A stretch of DNA of 64,000 nt from Amycolatopsis nalaikhensis (GTDB lineage Bacteria > Actinomycetota > Actinomycetes > Mycobacteriales > Pseudonocardiaceae): the NCBI RefSeq assembly GCF_030264295.1, contig NZ_CP127173.1, positions 8,005,501 to 8,069,500 of the forward strand. The letters are read 5' to 3'. The position numbers and the translations under genes were made by a program. Of this stretch, positions 6,771-14,811 are shown one piece after another; within the stretch, counting starts at the first letter, position 1; the number at the start of each line of letters is the position of its first letter. The notes under the pieces were generated by a model that searched no databases, was not told the origin of the DNA, and worked only from the letters and a program-made list of their open reading frames with translations.

Positions 6771-7652
6771 TCAGGGTGCTGCGCTGACCAGGCGATGGCA
6801 ATGCGCAATCAGGCGATGACGCAGCGGCGCCGCCCGGCGGGCGAACTCCGCTTGGGCCCTGGCGTACTCCGCCCGCCCCGCCGCCGTCTCGATCCGCACC
6901 GGCGGGTAGCCGAGCTCCGCCAGGTCGTACGGGCTCGCCCGCATGTCGAGCTTCCCGGATCTCGACCGCCAGCTCGAAACAGTCCGCCACGACTCCGCGG
7001 GCACGAACGGGTCGAGCTTGTACGCCCATTTGAACAGGTCCATGTTCGCGTGCAGGCACCCGGGCTGCTCCAGTGCGACCTGTGTCTCCCTCGACGGCGT
7101 CAGCTCGTTGCGCGGCCGCGCGGCGTCGGTGAAGAAGCGGAACGCGTCGAAGTGCCCGCAGCGGATGTCCAGCGACTCCACCACCTCGTCCGTCCCGGCC
7201 GAGCCGAGCCGGAGCGGGACCTGGTTGTGGCGCACCGAATCCGCCGGCTCGCGGTACACCATCGCCCACTCGTGCAGCCCGAAGCAGCTCAGCCGCGGCG
7301 CGCGGGACGCCGTCGCCGTCAGCAGGCGCAGGACGAACTCGGCCGTCCTTACCTTTCCCGCGCCGAAGCCCGCCGGGTCCAGCAACACCCCGTCCGCCGT
7401 CGAGACGTAGCCCTTGCGGTCCAGGAACCGGTGCGCCTCGGGTCCGGCCAGCGCGACGCCCGGTCCAGGCTGCCACCGCTCCAGGTGCGACGGCCGGTAC
7501 GAGTAGTACGTGAACAGGAAATCCAGCACCGGGTGCTTCTCGCCCCGCGCGCGCCGCTCCTGGTGCGGGACCGTCCACTTCCGCATGCGCGCGACGTGCG
7601 CCGCCTCGCGGGCCTGCCACTCCGGCGAGGCCAGCACCTCGACGCCGGTCAT
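6771..7652 (-). CDS. 3-methyladenine DNA glycosylase-annotated actinobacterial protein
   Basis: 293 residues. It matches a well-conserved actinobacterial family that is usually annotated 3-methyladenine DNA glycosylase: HVARMRKWTVPHQERRARGEKHPVLDFLFTYYSYRP-type N-terminus (shown here in part), CFGLHEWAMVYR, VPLRLGSAGTDEVVE, CGHFDAFRFFT and PGCLHANMDLFKWAYKLDPF. The conserved His/Asp/Glu residues suggest an enzyme, but I do not see the helix-hairpin-helix or Mag/Mpg motifs of proven glycosylases, so the annotated activity is uncertain. Its ATG overlaps the stop of the upstream CBS-domain gene (ATGA), implying translational coupling. Confidence 0.75.
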   Translation of the reverse strand: MTGVEVLASPEWQAREAAHVARMRKWTVPHQERRARGEKHPVLDFLFTYYSYRPSHLERWQPGPGVALAGPEAHRFLDRKGYVSTADGVLLDPAGFGAGKVRTAEFVLRLLTATASRAPRLSCFGLHEWAMVYREPADSVRHNQVPLRLGSAGTDEVVESLDIRCGHFDAFRFFTDAARPRNELTPSRETQVALEQPGCLHANMDLFKWAYKLDPFVPAESWRTVSSWRSRSGKLDMRASPYDLAELGYPPVRIETAAGRAEYARAQAEFARRAAPLRHRLIAHCHRLVSAAP

Positions 7653-8692
7653 GCGCCCACGTGCGTGCCGTCGCGCACCGTGCCCACGTACTCCTCGACC
7701 AGATCCTCGAGCGCGACGACGCCCACGGCGTTCCCGCTCGGGTCCAGCGCCCGCGCCAGGTGGCTGCCTTCCTTGCGCATCGCCGACAGCGCGACGTCGA
7801 GCCGGGCGTCGGCGCGCAGCTCGGTCAGCGGGCGCGTCTTCGCCGGCGGCACGATCGTCGCCGGGTCCTCGCCCGCCAGGTCGAGGACGTCCTTCACGTG
7901 GATGTAGCCGGTCAGCCGTCCGTCGTCGGTGCACACCGGGAACCGCGAAAAGCCCGTCGAGGAGACCGCCCGCTCGACGTCGCCGAGCGTCGGGCCGCAC
8001 GGCAGCGTCGTCAGCTCGGCCGTCGGGACCAGCACGTCGGCCACCGTCTTCTGCACCGACGACAGCGTCTGGGCCAGCCGCTGGTGCTCGGACTGGTCGA
8101 GCAGTCCTTCGCGCCGCGACTCGCTGAGCAGCTCGGCCAGCTCGTCGGACGTGTAGGCCGTCTCCAGCTCGTCCTTCGGCTCCACCTTCACCGCGCGCAG
8201 CAGCGAGTTCGCGACGAAGTTCAGCAGCCAGATGAAGGGGTTGGCCACCTTCACCCACGCGACGTGCACCGGCACCAGCCACAGCGCGAGCCGCTCCGGC
8301 TCGGCGATGGCGAGGTTCTTCGGCACCATCTCGCCGATCAGGACGTGCAGCACCGTGATGAACGCCAGCGCGATCGCGAACGAAATCGGGTGCAGCAGGG
8401 CTTCGGGCAGGCCGAAGAGGTCGAAGAACGCCGACAGCCGGTGCGCGACCGCGGGCTCGCCGAGGCGGCCGAGCAGCAGCGAGCAGATGGTGATGCCCAG
8501 CTGCGCGCCCGCCAGCATCAGGGACACGTGCTTGCTCGCGTTGATCACGATCTTCGCGCGCGTCTTGCCCTGCTCCAGCAGCGCCTCGAGCCGGTCGCGC
8601 CGGGAGGAGATCAGCGTGAACTCCGCGCCGACGAAGAAAGCGTTGGCCAGCAACAGAACCACGATCAGGGCGATGTTCAGCCAGTCGTTCAC
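7649..8692 (-). CDS. CNNM/HlyC-CorC-type membrane protein (DUF21 + CBS pair)
   Basis: 347 residues. An N-terminal CNNM/DUF21 domain has about four helices (NIALIVVLLLANAFFVGAEF first; VLIGEMVPKNLAIAEP is the hallmark between helices), followed by two CBS modules (from VADVLVPTAELTTLP to ALEDLVEEYVGTV). Relatives take part in Mg2+/Co2+ export or tolerance. Unlike its partner it lacks a C-terminal CorC/HlyC domain. The start is the GTG at 8692 because AGGAGG lies upstream and it overlaps the previous stop (GTGA); the upstream gene is a paralogue, so the pair may form a heteromeric transporter or regulator. Confidence 0.88.
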   Translation of the reverse strand: MNDWLNIALIVVLLLANAFFVGAEFTLISSRRDRLEALLEQGKTRAKIVINASKHVSLMLAGAQLGITICSLLLGRLGEPAVAHRLSAFFDLFGLPEALLHPISFAIALAFITVLHVLIGEMVPKNLAIAEPERLALWLVPVHVAWVKVANPFIWLLNFVANSLLRAVKVEPKDELETAYTSDELAELLSESRREGLLDQSEHQRLAQTLSSVQKTVADVLVPTAELTTLPCGPTLGDVERAVSSTGFSRFPVCTDDGRLTGYIHVKDVLDLAGEDPATIVPPAKTRPLTELRADARLDVALSAMRKEGSHLARALDPSGNAVGVVALEDLVEEYVGTVRDGTHVGA

Positions 8693-10026
8693 GGAGCCAC
8701 CTCCTGCTCCGCGGCCGCGCGGACCGGAGCGACCTCGACCTCGGCGATCCGGCGTTTGTCCATCGTGGTCACGGTGAGCCGCCACCCGTCGACCTCGGCG
8801 GCGTCACCCTCGGCGGGGATCTTGCCCAGCCGCTCCAGGATCAGCCCGGCGATCGTCTCGTAGTCGCCGTCGGGCATCCGGAACCCGGTCACGTCGGTGA
8901 CCTCGTCGGCGCGCAGCTGCCCGGACACCAGCCAGCTGTCGGTGCCGACCTGCTGCGACGCGGGCGCCTCGCGCTCGTCGTGCTCGTCGCGGACGTCGCC
9001 GATGATCTCCTCGACGACGTCCTCCAGGGTCACCAGCCCGGCCGTGCCGCCGTACTCGTCGACGACGATGGCCAGCTGGAAGCGGGAGTCGCGCAGGCGC
9101 AGCAGCAGGTCGTCGCCGGAGAGGGACTCGGGCACGGTCGGCACCGGGCGCATGACCGAGCCGATCGGCACGGCCGCGCGGTCCGCGGCGGGCACGGCGA
9201 AGGCCTGCTTGACGTGCACGGCGCCGCGCACGTCGTCGAGGTCCTCGGCGTGCACCGGGAACCGCGAAAAGCCGGTGCGGCGCGAGATGTCGATGAGGTC
9301 CTCGATCGTGTCGTCGACGGCGAGGGCCTCGAGCTGCACGCGCGGGGTCATCAGCTCTTCCGCGGTGCGCTCGCCGAACCGCAGCGAGCGGTCCAGCAGC
9401 TCCGCCGTCGACGTGTCGAGCGTGCCGCTTTCGGCGCTGGAGCGCACGATCGAGCCCAGCTCCTGCGGCGAACGCGCGGACCGCAGCTCTTCCTGGGGCT
9501 CGACGCCGAACTTGCGGACGAGGAAGTTCGCGCTGTTGTTCATCAGCGTGATGAGCCAGCGGAACAGCGCCGAGAAGCGGGAGTGGTAGCCGGCGACCGC
9601 GCGCGCCGTCGGCAGGGGCCGGGCGATCGCGAGGTTCTTCGGCACCATTTCGCCGAGGATCATCGACAGCGAGGTGGCCAGCACCAGCGCGAGCACGATC
9701 GACGCGCCCGCGGCGAACTCGGCGGGCAGCCCGACGCCGGTGAGCAGCGGCCGGACAAGCTCGCCGATCAGCGGCTCGGCCAGGTACCCGGTGATCAGCG
9801 TGGTGAGCGTGATCGCGACCTGGGCGCCGGAGAGCTGGAACGACAGCGTCCGGTGTGCCTTTTGGACGGTCAGCGCGCGGCGGTCGCCGTGCTGCCGGAC
9901 GTCGGCGTCGACGGTGCTGCGTTCCAGCGCGGTCAGGGAGAACTCGGCGGCGACGGCCAGCCCGGTGCCGACGGTCAGCAGCACGAAGAGGAGGACGCCG
10001 AGCACGGCGAAGAGGATCTGGATCAT
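8689..10026 (-). CDS. CNNM/HlyC-CorC-type membrane protein (DUF21 + CBS pair + CorC domain)
   Basis: 445 residues: DUF21/CNNM membrane domain (residues ~1-200, with FSLTALERSTV and SMILGEMVPKNLAIARP), a CBS pair (MTPRVQLEAL to VMRPVPTVPESLSG, then the diagnostic FQLAIVVDEYGGTAGLVTLEDVVEEIIGD-type segment), and a C-terminal CorC_HlyC domain (WLVSGQLRADEVTDVTG, DGDYETIAGLILERLGKIP). The length is typical of full members such as YfjD/CorC-like proteins, linked to divalent cation homeostasis. First gene of a tightly overlapping three-gene operon reading left. Confidence 0.9.
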   Translation of the reverse strand: MIQILFAVLGVLLFVLLTVGTGLAVAAEFSLTALERSTVDADVRQHGDRRALTVQKAHRTLSFQLSGAQVAITLTTLITGYLAEPLIGELVRPLLTGVGLPAEFAAGASIVLALVLATSLSMILGEMVPKNLAIARPLPTARAVAGYHSRFSALFRWLITLMNNSANFLVRKFGVEPQEELRSARSPQELGSIVRSSAESGTLDTSTAELLDRSLRFGERTAEELMTPRVQLEALAVDDTIEDLIDISRRTGFSRFPVHAEDLDDVRGAVHVKQAFAVPAADRAAVPIGSVMRPVPTVPESLSGDDLLLRLRDSRFQLAIVVDEYGGTAGLVTLEDVVEEIIGDVRDEHDEREAPASQQVGTDSWLVSGQLRADEVTDVTGFRMPDGDYETIAGLILERLGKIPAEGDAAEVDGWRLTVTTMDKRRIAEVEVAPVRAAAEQEVAP

Positions 10027-10241
10027 TCCGCACCCGCCAAGGCGGCGGGGGATGAACCTATCGGACAGCCGGGTCGGTCACCCGGCCCGGTACTGTCACC
10101 GGGTGACTGCGCTGCGCGCACGAAACGGTCACTCCTACGGGGAAATCGGCGTGTACTGCGAATATGCGGACAATCTTAACGTGTCCGGGCCATCGGGCGC
10201 CGGGTTACCGGTGTGTCGGCGCGCTCACCACCCCGGGTGGT
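10027..10241. promoter_or_regulatory. Promoter region of the CNNM operon with nested palindromes
   Basis: 215 bp without a credible gene. GTCACCCGG (10077-10085) pairs with CCGGGTGAC (10099-10107), and the right part is itself a perfect palindrome, GTCACCGGGTGAC (10095-10107). A further GGTCACT follows at 10127-10133. The leftward CNNM operon starts 50 bp away, so these may be operator sites; alternatively the hairpin terminates the gene ending at 10242. Confidence 0.4.
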
Positions 10242-10808
10242 TCAGCGCGGGTCGCGGCCGAGCAGGGCGACGAGGCGGGCGGCGGCCCCGGCGTCGCGGT
10301 GCACCGCGACCGGCGGGTCGAACAGGCCGAGGCCCTGCCAGTCGTCGACCCAGGGCCGCACGACGTCGAGCAGCCGCCAGGCCAGCGGTTCGGTGACCGG
10401 GTTGGGCAGGCCGAGCGCGGTCGCGAGGTCCCAGGCGTGGACGGCGGCGTCGATGGTCATCTGCCAGGCGTACTCGCGCGCGGGCGCCAGTCCGGAGGAG
10501 AGGTGGACGGCGCGTTCGAGGACGCCGTCGTCGAGGAAGGCCTCGCGGGCGGCCTCGGCGGCCGAGTCCCAGGCGGCGACGGGGTCCGCGCCGAGGACGT
10601 CGCCGTCGAAGCGGTCACCGACGTCGTCGAGGGTGGCGCCGGCGAGCAGGGAAGGCGCCCACAGCTGCTCGGCGACGACGTGGTTCACCAGGTCGCGGAC
10701 GGTCCACGCGGCGCACGGCGTCCGGCGGCCCCAGTCGGCCGCGCCGGCGGTGCGCACGGCGTCGCCGAAGGCCCGCAACGCCTGGCCGTGCGCCTCGAGA
10801 AGATCCAC
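10242..10808 (-). CDS. TIGR03086-type DinB/mycothiol-dependent maleylpyruvate isomerase-like protein
   Basis: 188 residues with the DinB-like four-helix N-terminal domain of the mycothiol-dependent maleylpyruvate isomerase superfamily: TPCAAWTVRDLVNHVVAEQ near residues 31-48 and MTIDAAVHAWDLATALG near 117-133. The His of NHVV and the HxxxD of VHAWD are the likely metal ligands. Families of this shape use or detoxify with mycothiol; mshC is elsewhere in this window. The actual substrate is unknown. Stands alone, same strand as acnR 23 bp upstream, so may be co-transcribed with it. Confidence 0.8.
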   Translation of the reverse strand: MDLLEAHGQALRAFGDAVRTAGAADWGRRTPCAAWTVRDLVNHVVAEQLWAPSLLAGATLDDVGDRFDGDVLGADPVAAWDSAAEAAREAFLDDGVLERAVHLSSGLAPAREYAWQMTIDAAVHAWDLATALGLPNPVTEPLAWRLLDVVRPWVDDWQGLGLFDPPVAVHRDAGAAARLVALLGRDPR

Positions 10809-10831
10809 GCGGCCATTGGAACACGGCCCGC

Positions 10832-11416
10832 TCAGGCGGTGCCGGGCCGGTGCCGCCGCACGGTCTCCTCGACGAGGTCGAGCACCGGGCCGAGACCGGC
10901 GCCGGGCAGGCCCATGGCCAGGTGCGAGACGAGTCCTTCGAGGACGAGTTCGAGAAAGGCGGTGAGGACGTCGACGTCGACGTCGTCGCGCAGGTTCCCG
11001 GCTTCGCGCTGGCGCAGCAGGCGCAGCCGGGTCGCGGTGGTCAGCTGTTCGGAGCGCTCGGCCCAGCGGGCCCGGAACTCGGGGTCGGTCCGCAGCCGCC
11101 GCGACACTTCGAGCCGGGTGCCGAGCCAGTCGGCGGGGTGCTCGCCGTCGCCGGCGAGGAGATCGCGCATCACCTGCACGAGACCTTGTTCGGCGACGAC
11201 GTCGGCCATCCGGATGGCGTCGTCCTCGGCGAGGGCGAGGAAGAGCGACTCCTTGTCGCGGAAGTGGTGGAAGATGGCCCCGCGCGAGAGCCCGGTGGCT
11301 TCCTCGAGGCGCCGGACTGTGGCACCTTCGTAGCCGTAGCGCGCGAAGCAGACGCGCGAGCCGTCGAGGATCTGGCGCCGGCGTGCGTCGAGGTGATCCT
11401 GGCTAACGCGTGGCAT
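10832..11416 (-). CDS. acnR: TetR-family repressor of aconitase, AcnR
   Basis: 194 residues. The N-terminal DNA-binding domain (VSQDHLDARRRQILDG, CFARYGYEGATVRRLEEATG, LSRGAIFHHFRDKESLFLAL) is nearly the same as mycobacterial Rv1474c and corynebacterial AcnR, and the C-terminal half keeps the RDDVDVDVLTAFLELVLEGL pattern. AcnR represses acn and binds CAGNACnnncGTACTG in C. glutamicum (established knowledge). In mycobacteria and corynebacteria acnR directly follows acn; here acn is ~14 kb away. A near-perfect operator lies at 11454-11469, suggesting autoregulation. I took the ATG at 11416, where homology starts; the frame stays open further upstream. Confidence 0.9.
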   Translation of the reverse strand: MPRVSQDHLDARRRQILDGSRVCFARYGYEGATVRRLEEATGLSRGAIFHHFRDKESLFLALAEDDAIRMADVVAEQGLVQVMRDLLAGDGEHPADWLGTRLEVSRRLRTDPEFRARWAERSEQLTTATRLRLLRQREAGNLRDDVDVDVLTAFLELVLEGLVSHLAMGLPGAGLGPVLDLVEETVRRHRPGTA

Positions 11417-11453
11417 CCTGAAATCCTGGCATCGCGGACGGTCATCTCGCAAT

Positions 11454-11469
11454 CCGTACGTACGTACTG
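11454..11469 (-). promoter_or_regulatory. Candidate AcnR operator upstream of acnR
   Basis: Read on the minus strand: CAGTACGTACGTACGG. It matches the published AcnR consensus CAGNACnnncGTACTG at all but one specified position. It lies 37 bp upstream of the acnR start codon. Confidence 0.7.
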
Positions 11470-11602
11470 TGACCCGGAGTGCGCGGGAACCGAAAGGGCC
11501 ACCCCGACGTCGGAACGTTGCGGCGATTCGCTGACAGCTCGTGAGACGGTTGGCTAGTCTTTGCCACATCACGGTGGGTGAACTGAGGGGAAGGTGCGCG
11601 GC

Positions 11603-12001
11603 GTGATCATCGGTGAGGCCGGGCAGGCGGCACAGGCGGTTTGGGGTGACCTGCTGGGCAGCCGGGGCCACGTCTACGGCGGCGGGGGCCAGGGCGGCCA
11701 GTTCAAGATGGACCCCGAGGAGCTCGCCTCGGTGATCGGGCTGTGGGAAGCGGAGCTGGACAAGATCGTCGACGACGGGCGCACGATCGAAACACTGAGG
11801 GCCGCGGCGGTCCCTCCCGGACAGGATCCGGCCAGCGGAACGTTCGTGTCGACGGCCCACGACTCGATCGCGTCCCTGCAGGAGCAGAACGAGTCCATGC
11901 GCAAGTACGTGCAGGGCTACATCAAGAAGCTCAAGGCGGCGCAGAGCAAGACCGTCGTGACCGACGAGAGCATGTCCGAGACCTTCAGGCAGGCGACGTG
12001 A
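11603..12001 (+). CDS. Small ESX-associated hypothetical protein
   Basis: 132 residues, mostly helical. It has no WXG motif but resembles the small helical proteins that head actinobacterial ESX accessory operons: a Gly-rich GGGGQGGQF hinge near residue 30, then long amphipathic helices (DPEELASVIGLWEAELDKI; SIASLQEQNESMRKYVQGYI). A helical-hairpin secreted partner or adaptor is plausible. The GTG at 11603 has GAGGGGAAGG at a normal distance; the GTG at 11594 would overlap that site. It overlaps the next gene (GTGA), so the four genes to 14734 form one operon. Confidence 0.6.
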   Translation: MIIGEAGQAAQAVWGDLLGSRGHVYGGGGQGGQFKMDPEELASVIGLWEAELDKIVDDGRTIETLRAAAVPPGQDPASGTFVSTAHDSIASLQEQNESMRKYVQGYIKKLKAAQSKTVVTDESMSETFRQAT

Positions 12002-12648
12002 GCTTGGGCAAGACCACCCGCGCGAGCGTTCTCGCCGGGGCTTTCCTCATGGGCTCCGCGCTCGTGAGCGGCTGCACTTCGACGACCGGGGGCGCGGCCA
12101 CGCCGGCCCCGTCTTCGCCGGGGGCGTCGTCGGAGCCGACTTCGGACGCGAACGTCCCGAAGGTGGCCTCGCCCCTGGACGCGTCGAAGTACGAGAGCGA
12201 TCCGTGCGGTCTCGTCCCCGCGGACGAGCTGGCTCGATTGAAGTTCACCGACCCCGGGGAACCGCGCCAGAACGACGGCAGCGCCGAGAACAAGGCCGGT
12301 CCCAACTGCGGCTGGAAGATCAAGGGCGAGGGGATCAGCCTGCTGGTCATCCTCGGAACCGGGAACCGCGACCGCGGCGGCGGTGGTCTGGCCGGGATTC
12401 AGGCGGACTACGAACGCCCGAACGGCGTGACCAAGTTCCTCGAGCGTGCTCCCGATGTCGAGGGATACCCCGCGATCTACTGGGACACGCGGGACCGGCG
12501 GGCGACCGGGAACTGCAGCATGGCGATCGGCATCGCCGACGACCTGGCGGTTTCCGTGGTCACCGGGGGCTACGAGGGACAGCAGGATTCTTGTGACGCC
12601 GCGCAAGGTGCCGCGGCCGGGATCGTCAGAACACTCAAGGGGGCATGA
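11998..12648 (+). CDS. DUF3558-family lipoprotein
   Basis: 216 residues. The signal peptide ends in a lipobox, LVSGC (Cys about residue 26), so it is lipidated and exported. A Ser/Pro/Ala-rich linker (about residues 30-60) leads to a DUF3558 domain with DPCGLVPADELARL, a Cys in GPNCGWKI, GYPAIYWDTRD, NCSMAIGIADDLAVSV and DSCDAA. DUF3558 lipoproteins frequently sit beside ESX substrate genes in Pseudonocardiales. Translationally coupled to the gene before it; 3 bp from the gene after. Confidence 0.8.
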   Translation: MSLGKTTRASVLAGAFLMGSALVSGCTSTTGGAATPAPSSPGASSEPTSDANVPKVASPLDASKYESDPCGLVPADELARLKFTDPGEPRQNDGSAENKAGPNCGWKIKGEGISLLVILGTGNRDRGGGGLAGIQADYERPNGVTKFLERAPDVEGYPAIYWDTRDRRATGNCSMAIGIADDLAVSVVTGGYEGQQDSCDAAQGAAAGIVRTLKGA

Positions 12649-12651
12649 CGA

Positions 12652-13980
12652 GTGGACGGCAAGCAGATCTACGACAACTTCAAGCAGGGCGACACGCAGG
12701 GGCTCCGGCAGATGTCGGAGTCGGTGAACAAGCTCTCCGAGGCCTACAAGACCCGTGCGGAGAGCATCAAATCCCTGCAGGAGCGGATGACGAGTGCCTG
12801 GACCGGTGACGCCGCCGACGCGGCCAACGCCGGGGCGGGCCCGCTCGAGCTGGCGTTCGCCGAGACCGCCCTGCCGCTCGACGAGACCAAGTTCTCCGTC
12901 GACACCCAGGCCGCCGTCTTCGACCATTCCGGCAACAGCGTCGTCGAAGTGCCGCCGAAGCCGGACAAGCCCAACCCGTGGACGACCGGGCTCAAGGCCG
13001 CCATCCCGATCGCCGGGCCGTTCATGGCCAAGGACGACATCGACTCCTACCAGGAGGGGATGGCCAGGTACAACGCGGCGAACGAGACCAACGTCCGGGT
13101 GATGGACCAGTACAGCACGGCCACCAACGGCACGACCGCGACGATGCCGACGAATTACGGCGTCCTCGAGTCCGACGGCGCCTCCATCGCCGTCAACACG
13201 CCGGAGCCGCCCAAGCCTCCCCGGCCGCCGATCATCGTCGACGAACACAAGTGGTACCCGGAAGAGGGGGGCGGCGACCCCGGGGACGGTGACCACACCA
13301 CGACCTCGAGCGTCGACGACCCGGGGCGCACCGGTGGGACCGACCGTCCGGGCGGGACGGACCGCCCGGGTGGGACCGTCCGGCCCGGGGGTACGGACCG
13401 GCCGATCGGCATCGTCGAGCCGCCCGGTCCCGTGGTGCCCGGTGCCGACGACACCCACACCACCGGCACCGGCCGTCCCACGCCGACGCGGCCCGGGCAG
13501 CTCACCGACCGCCCCGGGAACACGCCGCCGAACGTCGACGGAGGGATCAACTACTACCCGACCAACACCGGGGGTGGGCAGAACTACTCGAACACCTTCG
13601 GCAGCGACCCCAACTCGAGCACCCGCGGGCCCAACAGCGGCAACGCGGGGAGCCGGCTCCTCGACTCCAACGGCCGCCCGATCGGGGGCGGCAGCGGGAG
13701 TGGTGGGGCCGGGGGCAGCGGTGCCGCGGGGGAGCGCGGGCTCGGCAGCGGCCGTGGCTCCGGCATGGGCAGCCTCGGCAACGCGGCCGCCGCGGAGGCC
13801 GCCGCCGCACGGTCGGCCGCCGGGCGGTCCGGGCAGATGGGGCCGATGGGCCCCGGGGGCCGGCGTGGCGAGGGCGAGGACGATGATGAGCACCAGCGCC
13901 CGGACTTCCTGATCGAAGCGGATCCGGACGCGATCTTCGGCACCGACCAGCGGACCAGCCCGCCGGTCATCGGCGAGTAG
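12652..13980 (+). CDS. PPE-like/WXG-type ESX substrate with long Gly/Pro-rich tail
   Basis: 442 residues. The N-terminal ~150 residues form a helical bundle: MSESVNKLSEAYKTRAESI, then SAWTGDAADAANAG, which holds the WxG turn (residues ~50-52). The middle and end are low complexity: GGTDRPGG repeats (about residues 222-250), then Gly/Ser/Asn-rich sequence. It closes with a short conserved acidic tail DFLIEADPDAIFGTDQ...PPVIGE, seen in many actinobacterial WXG/PPE-like proteins. Probably secreted by a type VII system encoded elsewhere, with the downstream EspG-like protein as its chaperone. No catalytic or toxin domain is evident. Confidence 0.75.
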   Translation: MDGKQIYDNFKQGDTQGLRQMSESVNKLSEAYKTRAESIKSLQERMTSAWTGDAADAANAGAGPLELAFAETALPLDETKFSVDTQAAVFDHSGNSVVEVPPKPDKPNPWTTGLKAAIPIAGPFMAKDDIDSYQEGMARYNAANETNVRVMDQYSTATNGTTATMPTNYGVLESDGASIAVNTPEPPKPPRPPIIVDEHKWYPEEGGGDPGDGDHTTTSSVDDPGRTGGTDRPGGTDRPGGTVRPGGTDRPIGIVEPPGPVVPGADDTHTTGTGRPTPTRPGQLTDRPGNTPPNVDGGINYYPTNTGGGQNYSNTFGSDPNSSTRGPNSGNAGSRLLDSNGRPIGGGSGSGGAGGSGAAGERGLGSGRGSGMGSLGNAAAAEAAAARSAAGRSGQMGPMGPGGRRGEGEDDDEHQRPDFLIEADPDAIFGTDQRTSPPVIGE

Positions 13981-13984
13981 GCGG

Positions 13985-14734
13985 GTGGACGTGGCAACAG
14001 GCCGGGTGGACGTTCCGGTCGAGGCGTTGGCCGCGTTGGCCGAACGCGAGCAGGTCGGTCAGCTGCACATCACGCTGCGCCCGGAGCCGCTGTGGCTTTC
14101 GGACGCCGAGCGCGAAGAGGCCGACAAGCGGGTCGAGGCCGCGCTCGCCGAGGCCGGCCTGGTCGACGCGCGCGGCCGGGCCACCGTCGACTTCCTCGAC
14201 TGGCTGCCGCTGCTGGTCAGCCCGGCGCGGGAGTGCTACGGCTGGGTCGGCACCGGCGGCCAGACCTACGGCGTGCTCGCCGCCGCGAAAGGCCTGCAGG
14301 CCGTGCTGGCCGTCTCCGACGGGACGCACGTCGGCGTGCAGGAGATCGACCGGAACCGGCTCGCCGAGTCCCTCGTCGAGCAGCTGCCGCCGGTCGGTCC
14401 CGGCGGCGGCCACCCGCGCACCGTCCGGGTGGCGGACCTGGCCGAGGCGGCGCGCCGCGGCCAGGACGCCTACCCGCTGCCCGCGGCCATCGCCGACGTC
14501 GTCAGCCTCGTGCAGCGGCCGGTGTCGGGCAGCGGCGAGCTCTACGTCGGCCGTCGCGACGACGTCGGCCGCCACACCTGCCTGCAACAGCCGCTGCACT
14601 ACGCCGACACCGACTGGGGGCGCTACCTCAGCTACACCTCCGGTGCGGGCGACGACGAGGTGATCCACATCGGCCCGGCGGGGCCGAAGGAGCTGGCCGA
14701 CACGCTCGCCGAGCTGGCCGGCGCCCTCGTCTGA
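13985..14734 (+). CDS. ESX secretion-associated EspG-family chaperone
   Basis: 249 residues, the usual EspG size. It carries EspG-family landmarks: an N-terminal VDVPVEALAALAEREQVGQL, LRPEPLWLSDAER, a central FLDWLPLLVSPARECYGWVG, and a C-terminal strand region GELYVGRRDDVGRH...YADTDWGRYLSYT. EspG proteins bind PE-PPE dimers in the cytosol before type VII secretion. The gene is 4 bp downstream of the PPE-like gene, the expected pairing. No EccB-EccE or mycosin genes are in the window, so it must serve a machine encoded elsewhere. Confidence 0.8.
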   Translation: MDVATGRVDVPVEALAALAEREQVGQLHITLRPEPLWLSDAEREEADKRVEAALAEAGLVDARGRATVDFLDWLPLLVSPARECYGWVGTGGQTYGVLAAAKGLQAVLAVSDGTHVGVQEIDRNRLAESLVEQLPPVGPGGGHPRTVRVADLAEAARRGQDAYPLPAAIADVVSLVQRPVSGSGELYVGRRDDVGRHTCLQQPLHYADTDWGRYLSYTSGAGDDEVIHIGPAGPKELADTLAELAGALV

Positions 14735-14811
14735 CCGGAAAACCGCGCGCGCGGAGCTTCCGCCGACGCTAACGTGACAGCGCTGTTGTATTCCGGTGGA
14801 AGGACGCGCTG

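Noticed and set aside
12652..13980. C-terminal toxin domain in the PPE-like protein
   Set aside because: The tail is low-complexity Gly/Ser/Pro with a short conserved acidic end; no nuclease, deaminase or NADase motif and no immunity gene follows.
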